Assembly: GCF_002999335.1 (NCBI RefSeq)
Contig: NW_020312064.1
Coordinates: 1-64,000, forward strand
Source of the DNA: Cyclospora cayetanensis
Taxonomy: Eukaryota > Apicomplexa > Conoidasida > Eucoccidiorida > Eimeriidae
Reading direction: 5' to 3'
DNA: 64,000 nt
In this document: positions 26,589 to 37,958 of the stretch, piece after piece
Position numbering within the stretch: position 1 is the stretch's first letter
Layout of the letters: each line of letters begins with the position of its first letter
Notes under the pieces: model-generated
What the model was told of the DNA's origin: nothing
Seen by the model: the letters and a program-made list of their open reading frames with translations, nothing else
Databases searched by the model: none
Translations under genes and position numbers: made by a program

Positions 26589-27677
26589 CTATGGGACCAG
26601 AACACCAATCACAAATGGAAAAATCAAACGACTTTCTGTGCCAGGAGCGTCATCAAGGACATCGTAGGCGGAGCCCACCTTAACAGCTTCCTGTATCTCT
26701 TTCTGAACAAGATCCTTTGCATCACCAATCGTTTTATGCTTTTCATCTAGAGTATTGGGCGTAGAGCTCTTTACCCATGACTGCTGGCCAGCAGTACTTC
26801 CTGCTTGTGAGTCATTATTACCAGCCTGTTGGGAAGCCACTTGTGCAGACTGAAAAAGCCCATGGGTTGTAAGCGGGACTTCAGAGGCCCTCAACGCTGC
26901 TGTGCTAAGCATATTGAACTGTTGCTGCAACAGTTGTTGTTGTTGTTGCAGGGCTTGCTGTTGTTGTATAAGTTGCTGCTGCTGTATCAACTGCTGCTGC
27001 TGGTGTTGCTCTAGAAGTCCTACCGAAGGAGCTAGGGGGCTGACTGCAGCAGAGTCAACGGGTCGTATGAATGTTTTAGTACCACGCATGGACATGCCTG
27101 AGGGCTCAAAGCGGGCTACACATGCATGTGCACCATCCGCCCTGTGCCTTTTCTGAATGTGCCTCTCCAAATAGTATGAGTTAATGAACTTCTTGCCACA
27201 ATCTCCACACTGTACCAGTACTCCAACCATGACTGTTCCATTATCTGGAGTGGAGTTGCGAGTTGCGTTCTCCGACGCACCATCACCAGCTAGCCTTTTA
27301 GTTGGGGACACCACAGGCTTTCTCTGATGATCTCTTGAATTATCCTGCTTTTCAAAAAGCTGATGTGACCCTTCTGTTTTGGACTCAGGAGGATCTGGGA
27401 GCGGAACACTAGCTGCTGAAGGTAGGGCTTCAAAAATAGGTACACCCTGATGGCTAGACCCTAGCGTAGCAGCCATCTCGTCGAAGACTTTCCAGGCATT
27501 CCTGTTTGCCTAACTTCCCCAGTTCCATCCAAGTAGAAATTAACACTTTGAAACAAATATCATACAAGAAGATGCCTCCAGTCTACGGAGCCAGGTGATG
27601 CTAAGCAGGGTGCACTGCCCACTCGCTGGAAATGTGTCTCTTCAAAACTTTGAATGAGAAGACGGACTACGGCGTTG
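26589..27677 (-). CDS. C2H2 zinc-finger, polyglutamine protein of DZIP1 type (partial gene model)
   Basis: The long exon runs from 27509 and contains a C2H2 finger of spacing C-x2-C-x12-H-x4-H. Counting from ATG 27476 the ligands are Cys90, Cys93, His106 and His111, in CGDCGKKF...YYLERHIQKRH. The LxxHIQKRH helix closely resembles the single finger of DZIP1/Iguana proteins, which act at the basal body in ciliogenesis. About 45 residues on is a tract of QQQQ units split by Leu-Ile (roughly residues 158-195). An upstream exon 27677-27566 (RLLIQSFEETHFQ...SVDWRHLL) joins in phase to ANRNAWKVFDEM, so ATG 27476 is probably internal. The N-terminal DZIP domain was not found, so the 5' end is missing. 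The frame closes at 26589, but splicing on toward 25305 is possible. The flagellar role is inferred. Confidence 0.6.
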
Positions 27678-27679
27678 CT

Positions 27680-30050
27680 GCAGAATGCAAGGAACAAATC
27701 AATGGCTCAGAGCCTGTAGTACATCGTTTACCAAGTGCCAGAAAATCCTTAAAAGACCTGTAGCAAGACAGTTATGCCTTGGTTTTCTACGTGTCAGCCT
27801 ACAGGAATTTGAAGAAAAGGCACTACTTCATAACTTTGCCAGTCCAGGGAAATTCGGTAGATCTTTAGCACACAGTTTATTGCCCAATGTCAGACTTCAC
27901 ACCCGGAAGTAACACAATACGCTGACGAGGCACTTCCCACGCTTGGCAGAAGAACGGATCACCCACGTTCCTCTTGACGCACCGTGGCAGCTTCGGCTGC
28001 TTCCATCCTCAAATGGCAATTAAAATTCCTGATACACTAATTAAGTATAATGTAATACGGTCTTAACACTGAGATGAGGACAGAAAAGGCCTTGTCTGTG
28101 CCGCCCAGATCTCCACAGAAGCGCGCGGGCGCCCACATCTACTCATGTGGAACGGCCAGCAGCGTTATGGCACAGCCAAATCCCCGTAATCTGCAGCATA
28201 GACATTTTAGGTACCCAAGTATGCAGGAGGTTGTGTACCGAAGGACTCACTATACTGGAGGCCTTGATGGTTTCTAGTGTAGCTACAAGACGGCTCGGGG
28301 CTGCTACGAACGCACCACCACTCCTCAGCAAACTACGGCAAGTTTTTAGAGAAAAACGTAACGGAAGAGGCTAAATGCAAAGCGAAAAGAATCTAAGGCC
28401 CAAATGTATGACAAATTTTCCCATAATGCTTTTTCCATCGTTTACATCATGCCTAACTGCAAACGGGAGTGCGTGGATACGGCCCTGCGATAGCTATCTT
28501 GGTCCATTATAGCCTATATGATATTTCCTCCAGCACATTCTTTATTTATCATTCGACCATTCTTCCACTTATTATTCGAAGTCTACAACACTAGCATGCA
28601 GCGGAGAACATGGTCTACGCGAACTGATCAAGTCCGAAAAGTGGGTGGATGGCACCAAAGGCTTTCCATGTATTTTCAAATGTGAATCCTCTCATTGAGG
28701 TTTTTCCTCCGCGTATATTCCAAACAAACAGCCAGGACGGTGGCTTGTGGGATAGTTGCAGGCGCTGCATAATTTTAAGTCAATCTGCGGTACACTTCTT
28801 CAGTTTCTGAGCAGTGAATCTGTAGCTTTGATAATTGAAATTTGCTTAGGAGGGACTTGATTAGGAGACACCGGTACTGCGTCGTGCCGTAATTTACCAG
28901 TAGGCGCACGGGTAGGGAAAGGAGGGTGCTAATTTGGAAGGACACGTAATTAATTTCTAAGAATTCTTAGTGAGTCACCAGTTAAGGGTTTCTCGACGGA
29001 CACCTTTTCTTTTTGTGTAGTCAATACGTTGGTTTCGTTGCTCCAGCGTCTATTCCAGCATGCGGAACTATCCAGTGCAAATTGTCGCGCTGCTACTTGT
29101 GGTGGGCCAAGCTGCACTTTGATATCTTCTAATTATCTAGTTAGATGTAATCAAAAATTGATAAGCGATATATTAATAGCTTTGGCCTTCCATATGCATT
29201 ATTTGTTGCGGAGTAGCGTTAGCTGAATCCAACAAGAGCGCGTGTTGTGTGGCTGTGCGCTAGATGCAATGCAAAACTAGCTGTGCGTGTTTGGAATGCT
29301 TAAAGAGTGCAGTAACATGCACATTAGCAGTGCCTCTCCCCTCATGGCGAAACGCTGAGGGGAGCAAGTAGGCAAAAAGGGGGTTTAATCTGGTCGGAAG
29401 TACTTGAAGTAGCTTTTTACGAGGCGTTTACTTTGAGTCTGGTGGTAAGTTCTTCCCCGACGCAGACCTTAGATGAGCGTTGCACATGAAAGCACCGCAT
29501 GGCTGGGTGCAGCTGTTTCTCCGTTGATATACTAGGGTTGCATAGAGTGGCAGGGCAGGGTCGACAACCGAGGGCCTTTAGTGGCACCAACAGGCAATAC
29601 GCTAGAAAGCATCTCCAAACAGGCGCTGCAGGCATGCCAGCTAACTGCTAGGCAATTGTACCGCATCCGTTTGCAGAATCGGCCCCACAACCGCATCCAG
29701 CACTTAAAATAGCTTTCGCGGATGAGTTTCTCTGTTATTACGGGGCTTCTCAACAAGAAGTGTTAGCAAGCGTCGAAGTGAATTTGTCACTATATTAATG
29801 ACCTTGATGCAATACGGGCAGTAAACCCTGCTCTTCCCTCACTTGAGTTTCTTGTAATACTGCAGAAGGGGGCCCTACTGGGTTATTGGCATTCTTTATT
29901 TTCAGTGTTGAGCTTAGTCAAACAGCAAGATTATTGTAAATATAAAATAATCATTATGCATGCTGTGTCCTTTATATTCCGAGGTGTTTGTGGTGGGTCG
30001 TGCTGAACAGTAAAATATTATGCGTTGCATGCCTGTTGGGATGAGGCCAT
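27680..30050. other. Mostly unassigned; may hold 5' exons of the zinc-finger gene
   Basis: No clear coding frame. The DZIP1-like gene appears to lack its N-terminus, so small exons may lie between 27.7 and 28.4 kb. A small inverted repeat (CTCCCCTCA...TGAGGGGAG) sits at 29331-29372. Confidence 0.35.
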
Positions 30051-30740
30051 GAACGGTCTTTCCCTGAAGTTAGTCCGAGCAGTAAGCAATTGATATAGTG
30101 AATGGTTGAGAGCCGGGTTACCTGGAGCTACGTAAAAATGACGTCGCTCAGCTTACGCGTTCGAAAAGCGTCACGTTGTCTGCGAGGCTCGAAGGCTCAC
30201 GCGAGTTCCTTTTTTACCCGATTTTTCGCGCTTGAACCACATGTGTAAGGCGACCTTAGATTACTTTTTATTTATATACTGGAGGCACGAACCAGCAAGT
30301 TAGGAGCAAGGGGAGCTCGCTGGATTTTAGAGCAATATGCTTTCGGGACCAGAGGGATGTTCCACATGCCTAGATATGGGGATAGGAAAGCGAGTAAGAA
30401 TCATTTTACAATGCCAATCACTTTATGGGCTAAAGTCAAAGGGTCTTCAAAGCATCGGGAGGCAGTTCACGGATTGGGATGGTAGTCCTCTGCATGTGCC
30501 CACGACTGCTTTACTGCACTCGTTATTTCTTGAGCAAGCCTCACTTACTATGTGTGAAGACTTCAAGTTTAGCCGAGTCCGACTTGCTATAGCAATTTGG
30601 AGAGCGCGCTGTTTGTGGGTTTTCGCTTCTGCCAAAGACATGTTTTGATGCTACTGGCATGTGCTGCAGGAAAGAGTATTCTGGGTGTTGGTTGGGCGTA
30701 GCCCTTTCTCATCCTTCGAGGCTTTCAGTCATAAGAGTAG
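30050..30740. repeat. Dispersed repeat block X, copy 2 (possible LTR remnant)
   Basis: Direct-orientation counterpart of 19400-20120, with long alignable stretches such as GAGCAAGGGGAGCTCGC against GAGCAAGGAGAGTTCGC, and CCACGACTGCTTTACT against TCACGACTATTCGAGT. It lies about 1.3 kb before the recognisable start of retroelement copy B. No coding function recognised. Confidence 0.55.
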
Positions 30741-31768
30741 ATTATGCTTTACAATTTCACAAAGGGGTGCGTAACGCGGGCTGTGACTGAGTGTGGCGAT
30801 TCCAGTTTTCATGAACTCTCTGCTTAACCTTCCTGAAGCCCACGCGCACTTTATATCCCTCAGCTGCTCCCAGGACAGCATTCTAACTTGTAAAGGTTTC
30901 ACCGGTCAGTTGTTTAGTGACTGAGTCGCTGCCTATCCTGGGACCAACTGACGTGACACCGCCGGTACACCTGAGACAAACCCCTGATGAAGCAGCCATT
31001 GCTTTACTTTGAGGCTTTAGCAAACAAAATTATACATTTCGAGATACTGATTTACTGGTGGGTATCCCTACATTCGCTCTCTCGACTCATTAATCTTGCT
31101 GTTGAGTTTACCTCACCTTTAATCGATGCATAAGGGTTCAGAAGAAGGCTTGAATTGTACTTGTCCCTGAAGGTAGGGCACTTCCTTGAAAACCAGTGCC
31201 ACTAATAGAGTGAGTTTATCCTTAATAAGCATGCGTCAAGTAGCATCCTTATCTGTTCATCCCGGGGGCTCGAAGCGAGCTACATCTCCAACTGCCTAGT
31301 GAGATCTTGTGTACTTGTCATCCTTACAGCCTTCATACTTTCTTTGTTGGCATAAACTCATCGACGAATCCATTGCCTCTTTCTCAGCTTTTTTATGAAA
31401 TCACTTCATCAGATGTTGAGCTAATGTGTGACATCGTCCTGCAGACCTACCTGTGCGGCCCAGACGGGGAGAAAACCCTCCGCTAATGAAAGTTGACGGT
31501 GGCACAAAACCTCATCCGGTTCCCGCGAAGATCAAGCGATTGACATACCACTTAGCTAAAACTTGATAAGAAAAGGTTTTGGGCGGACATGACATTTCTC
31601 TGTATCCAGAGAAAATGGATGAGCCGCGAAGAGCCACATCGAACCATGCGCTAAGCCATCTGTAACGGTTCTTCTGAAGTCTCGTAGGGAGGCAATTAAC
31701 TGGGCACACAATACAAAAACCACAGAAAGTCATTGAGCTTTAACCGAAAAAGGTCCTTTTTCCTTCTG

Positions 31769-31808
31769 CCTGCCCCTCTCGGGGCTCCATACATGAGGGG
31801 AGAGGGAC
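31769..31808. repeat. Short imperfect inverted repeat
   Basis: CTGCCCCTCTC is followed about 20 bases later by GGGGAGAGGGACA, a near reverse complement. The arms resemble those at 18872-18915 and 29331-29372, so it may be another remnant of the same small repeat. Confidence 0.35.
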
Positions 31809-32039
31809 ACCGAGGTGCTCAGAGCTGCACCTAAAAAAGCATATTAAGCTTGCACAGCAATTTGTGCATAACATCTATGGCACGCGCACAAAATGGTGTT
31901 GCTTCTTGCACCGCGCTTCAAACGCTGTAAAGGAGGATGACATACAACAAGGCGAACCAGTCAGACAATTCTAAAATTTATAGCTCGATATTACTAGTAT
32001 AGTAGAAACTGGTCATGTGTAGCTTAGGCCGCTTTCACT

Positions 32040-35000
32040 CAGGGTTGCTGATGTACCGCAGAACTCAAAGATTTGCAAGGCCACAGCAGTCAAATGCTGC
32101 CTAAAAATGGCATAGGGTCCTATTAGCAGGATTCGAAATCTCTTTGTTGGACCGGGACACCATGACCTAACTATAGGATTACCATGTGTGGCCCAAAGGA
32201 AGGAGCATGCGGCCCCAGCTGTGCGTTGTGGAGGTAATGTGCCAGTAAGCGATAAAGTAAAAGAGCTCTCCGTGTTTTAAACGGCCTAGCTTCCGGTGAG
32301 GCAGAGTCCTTTCGCAGTCAGCTCGGTAACATAGTACGAGAAGACGGCTAAGCATGCATCTAGTCTTCGTAGCTCTGCATCAAAACTTTTTCCATGCAAA
32401 GCTTCAGCTCAGGAGCAATAGGAATAGACATAATCAAGGACTGTTTCGCGGTTGTGCTAAACAATAACGGGGTATTAGCAGCCAGGCCACATTCTAGTCA
32501 TCCCGTATTGTGCTAGTCCCTGGGTTAGCCCCAAGTAATGTTCCGCGGTATCGGAAGACCACCAAAGAACGGAGAGAAAAATATAGGGCAGGCGGAAGAT
32601 TTGTTGGAGAAATGGTAGAGTACGGGACTTGATGGGCGCCTTTGAGCATACCGCGATGTTTGTGTCGAAAAGTACGTAAAGTGACGCATCTCCGTAAACT
32701 TCAAACCCCTCAACAACATACTTGTAAAGCAAAGTTGCTCGATGCCTCATTGCTGAACTACCTAATAAGATACACAAAATAATAGTCTTCTCACCATTTG
32801 CCTTTACTGACGCTATCTTATGATTCCTCACCCTCATGACAAGCACAAAGTTGCGTCCCACGGCTGCACTTGCGAACGGGAGCACAACTGTGCTCTGTTT
32901 GAATTTGCAATCTGCTGTTCTTTCATAGGCTCGCAAGACTCCCTATCGTTGACATTGGGGCATTATCGAGCACTGGACACACCTACGGGGTGAGGTTTAG
33001 GTGTTGCAAGTGGCAAGCGAAGGCACGTAAATGTTGCTCTATTTGAGACCAAAAGTATTTCTGGAAAACGGCGTCTTGGCTGAAGTATTCGAGCCGGATC
33101 CTGCAAAAATTGAACCATCTAGCGCATGGCCTTTGTCGTTATGCGCCTGAAGGGGTATTGAGAAGTTCTAGGGACGTGCACTTGTTACCATAAAAACAAT
33201 ACTGGGCTTGCTTGACCATCCGCTTCTTGACCCGATCTACTGTAAAAACACGCGGCTGTAGCGTGGACAGAGGAGCTGATGACGCATCTAGGATACCTAT
33301 CGGTACTCGCGCTGCTTTTTCATGAGTGTCATTTCTTTCGAGAACCGGATGCAGTGACACCTCGATAAGTGCTATTCTTTTCAAACCGTCACAAAGCCTT
33401 CGAGTCCCTGAATTATTATTTGTTATACTTCACTGTTCCATCAAAAAAGCCAGTAGTATCCGCTGTGGGAAAAGGAACTTTATGCCATGTGGTGGGGCCT
33501 GAATCATGTCTCGGCACTATTTATTATGGCAGTCATTTTACTTTCCAGACAGATCAGCAGTCTTCGATGCATGCTTCCAAGCGCCTTCAGGGCTTTGAAA
33601 ATCCCAGAGTTGTTCGCTGGAAAGTGCACTTCAGGTATCACCATCATGGTCACAAACGCGCCCTCTAGACGCCCCAAGGATTCTTTACTGTGCATCGCAG
33701 GCGCCCTTGTATGCCACAGCTTCCATCGGAATAGCTAGTGTTTTGCGTCGTTGATCCTGCCGTGCAGCCGCAATTCTTGACAAAACCGAGAATTGCAAAG
33801 GGCTGCAGCACTACCACGCTGAGAGACCTGCTGTGATTGAAAACAAAGCGAGGAATCTGTCACTTGCACATTTTTCATCGTTTTACATTACTGTTCTGCT
33901 CAAAGCGCATATGTTGTGCCCTTTCGGGCCAATGCGGGACTCTGATCACAATGAAGAAGCTTTTGTAGTCCGGGTGGCGTAGAAGACGTTCCGCAGCAGA
34001 AAGGTGTGCACTGTGAAGCCCAGATTGTTAGCAACTAAAGCCGCACGGTTTGCCTACAGCTGGCATTTTTGCAGAACCTTTCAGTTTCGCAAAGGAATCG
34101 TTCTAATCTAGCTGTGGGTGGGCCTTATCTTTGGACTGCCCCAGGTCAGGGATTAGGATAGCATCCACGTCGTTGTCGGTCAACTCGAATTGTTTTTGAA
34201 ATTTCATTCTCTGATTTAGCTGTGTCGCGGCTCAGGAAGTCGCTAAACTATTCTAAACATGTCAGAAAGGTTCACGACTTCCCTAGGAGTATCGTTACCA
34301 AAAGGGATCTAAAGTTTGTTGGTGCGTTCTGGCGTGCCCTAATGAGTCCGTCCATGCACATTGATCATAATACGACAACTATGACACACTCCTTACGCGA
34401 ACAGGCGAACAGAGCACATGAACCGCCTTCTTATGCGAAACTTACGAGTCAGTAATCCCACAATTCAATTGACGGATTTTCTTGAGTTTCTTCCTATTGC
34501 TGAGTGAGTTAATAATACAACAGTAAATCCGTCTACTCACTCTTCCCTCTCATCTGTCTCCTGCTTTGAGGTCTTTTAGTCTGATCCGGACCTCCACCTG
34601 GTAATTCGGGGCAAGCAGACACCCGCAGCAGCGAAGAGCTTTACAGCAAAGTTGCTGGTGCAGGCGAAGGTATATGCAAAACACAAGGATACGGGATTAT
34701 CATGAGCGACGAGCTGATATGTGCTATGAGCCTAGAGATTTGGTGTTGATATATCGGCGCTTTTCACGAGGCGCATTAGGAGGTGACCAGTTGAAGACAT
34801 TTTGACTCAGGCTAGTAGGAGCATCTGCGACTGTATAGCGCTTTAATGCTTGTTCGTACTGTCCTGATTTGCCCGATGTTCGGGTGCCGCATTACTAGCA
34901 ATAGTGGCTTCCTCTAAAGCTTTAATACCTTCCGAATTATTGGCAAACTTCCCCACGCAGACAAATGACAAGCGTAAAGGCGGGGGCTTCATGCGGAGCC

Positions 35001-36290
35001 GTACAGCTGTTGAATGCTAGGACCCTTAAGCACCGAGGACACAGTACTCAGGAGTCTTTGGTAAAATGCGTTTAGAAATGCCAACCTCAGTGCTTCACGA
35101 AAGATTTGTTAGGGGGTCTCGTAGCCTGCGAAAGTGTATGTGGCGCACTTTTTGTTAGTAGCACTAGTCGCTATGGAAGACATTCCTCACGGTACTTGAT
35201 AATTGCTTTTCCCCAGCGTATGCTCAGCCCGAAATACGTAACCTTATCTACAGGTAATTCTTGGGAAAGTTGTCACTAGTATTGTTGAGATGTCCTCTCA
35301 TTCCAGGTTGTATGCACAGGGATTCTTAGTTATGCTAACCCTACATTTTTCCTTGTGCCTCGTTTGGGGCTAAGATTTCGACTGTGCTACAAGCATTGTC
35401 AGCATTGGCACGAAAGCTTGCTCCATGAGCCGTGAAGGCATTGTTAAACTAGTGTGCACTCTGGTGCTCTCTACCCGTTTTGCTTGTTTTCCGCTCTCTC
35501 GTACTAGGAGGCCAACACGTTGCAGCACTCGGGCGAAAGTCAGGCATAACACAGCCATCATCATGTGGCAAAACCAGTTCTTCAACTCTTTACTTACTTC
35601 CTAGTCAGCATTATGGGTGTGGCAAAGCGTGGCGGAGTACAGCTTTCCCTGCACCCATCTTTTATCCATATATCAAAACGCATGATATCGTGTTCCGTAT
35701 TTACAGTTGGTAGCAACTATGCACCAAACAACGCAAGAGTTCCTGAAATATTGTCACACCCCAGGGATGCCCTCGAAACCCCTGGAGAAGAGGGCCCGCC
35801 TAAAGCCCTTGTGATGCCTCCAGACAGGTTCAAATGGCGGCTGAGCCCAATATTTTTTCTCGCTCGCACTTTTTGTCGCTCTTCCATGTCTTAGGGGTGT
35901 GGAAATAGGTCGGAAACTCCTGCGCTGTTGGGTGCATAGGTGTTATCGACTGTAAGTACGGAACATGATCTCATGCGTTTCGAAACGGCAAGGAAAGATG
36001 TTGCAGGTAAAGCTGTACTCCGGCACTCGTTACCACGCCCAAAATTTTGACTAGGGAATAAGTGGAGAATGGCAGAATTGGTTTTGTCATTCTTATATCT
36101 TGTTTACTGCAGGAGAGCAGAATTTCAATACAAAAAGAAGCAATTGAGTGTGCGTGTGCATGCGGTAAATGCTACATTCACCTAGCTGTGTACTCTTGGA
36201 GTGTCTCTAGGGTGCAGCACTGCTTCTATCTGTCCTTCTCCTTTATGTAAGAACCCTCAGGGGCGCGGGCAGGGAAGAGATGGAGGGAGC
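32040..36290 (+). mobile_element. Decayed Ty3/gypsy-like retrotransposon, copy B
   Basis: Direct-orientation partner of copy A with the same order of alignable blocks and similar spacing. The region matching the reverse-transcriptase start lies near 32.85-32.92 kb (VPRLHLRTGAQLC in one frame). The block matching the integrase CxxCQ motif is near 34015-34085, where the reading frame is broken. The 3' part aligns through 35.99-36.28 kb with 18.63-18.92 kb. Copy B has no long open frame consistent with a working pol gene. The divergence between copies suggests old independent decay or old insertion of separate elements rather than a recent segmental duplication. Confidence 0.55.
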
Positions 36291-37958
36291 TTTTTTAGAA
36301 AAGAAGCCAATGTGTAGTATTCTGCTTCCTGCCAAGACTTAAGATTATGTGATCGGCGTCATCCTTTGAGCCTGTCTTGCCCTTTCATGTGAAGGGACTT
36401 TGGGCACATTTGCAGACCAGTAACTACAGCTACTTAGAGAGTGAATGCTTTCGGGCGGCTTCTGGCCGCCAAGGACCCTTTTCGGTACTACCGGAGTCCA
36501 TTGCAGGAAGAAGTGCTTCGGCTGCTGGCGGGGCTGAGTGCAGCGTCCGAGAGCTATTGTGGTCCTTCCGTTCCCTAGAGTATGCTCATTGGTGACTATA
36601 AATAGAGCTCTTCATGCATTGGACGTAAGTGCCACTTCAGCTACAAGCAGCTCCCTGCAAAATTTTTTGTCATTCCAGACTTTGTTGGAGTTGCATGCTG
36701 ATGTTCCATAGCTGATCATAGCATGGGAATTGAGCTAGACTATGGGCAGGGTTGAAATAAAGGAAGAAAGCGTCCCTCCCCACAAATTTCCGGTCGCACA
36801 GCTTTTTGTCTAGCCACGATGCAGAGCATGCACCTACACTAACCACATTTGGCGTTTAAGATCCCTGATAGATTATTGTCATGCACTGCCTCCAGTTCTT
36901 TGGACATTAGTACTTCCAGCGCGCCTTGAACTGCGAGGCAAGGAGCCATAGGCGCTATTGCAGTGTTTTTTTACTAGGGGAGCCCTGGGGGGCGAGGGCA
37001 GGGAAAAAGGCCAGCTTTACATGAAAGGACACTCAACATTGTTTTATTAGGAATTTAATGGCTCAGGGATAATTGGCTTCTTACGCGACTCCAGATGAAG
37101 GGTTGCACCAAATGAGCATCAGAACGCGCGACTGTATTGTTAGTTTGCTGCAGTAGGGTAGAGAATGGATGCAGCCCTTTGAGGGTATGAAATTGCTTTC
37201 TGTGAAGTTGTTTTTAAGGTTTCCGAGCCATAGCTCTCTTCTCAAAGCCAAAAGAGACCTCAAAAGGCACAAATTACCCCATTCTCTGCTCACTTCGTGC
37301 AGCATTAAATTCCTATGTACAGCATTCAAGTAGGCCTAGACTAGCATCCGGCTGTCTTACTAAGAAGGTGGTCGCATTTCGTTGCCTTCAGCACTATCCT
37401 GTAATACCTATCCCGTAGGTTGTCGCACATGAGCAGAGGAGGCACTTGGCTACTGTGAAATGAATTTTTGATGACCTGATGAAGGTTTCCAGCCCCAGGC
37501 TCCAAGTTTAATGGTAACACCCAACCTTTTAAATTTTGTTCTAGTTTTTCGGATTTAATGCCTAACGTAAATAATTATCAGGTGACAAATTCCTTCTTTC
37601 CCTGCCGCATGCATGCCTCTGGCGGGCAGCCCTGGTGGTTCGTTGACTATATTCAGAGTAACTCCCTTTGGCAGGAGAAAGCACGCATCTTCGAACATTA
37701 GCTGCGAGACTTTTCGAACTTATGAGCAACATCCTCAACGGTTTCACACTCCATACTTCACACTTAGAAGGCTTCAATTTTGAAACGGTTTACTAGCGGA
37801 AGTGGGATAGGCTCATCTTTTTCTTTCCAAGGGTCATACCCCTTCAGACGCTTTAAAACTAATTATATGCATCTAAGCTAACACATTCCGTCAAAAATTC
37901 AAGGTTTGTAGCTTTATGATATGAAAATACTGGTCACCAGTGTTAATTTCGTAGTTCA
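36290..37958. other. Unassigned sequence upstream of the coiled-coil gene
   Basis: No supported gene. A C/G-rich short repeat resembling the hairpins lies near 36970-37010. The last few hundred bases should contain the promoter and 5' untranslated region of the following plus-strand gene. Confidence 0.35.
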
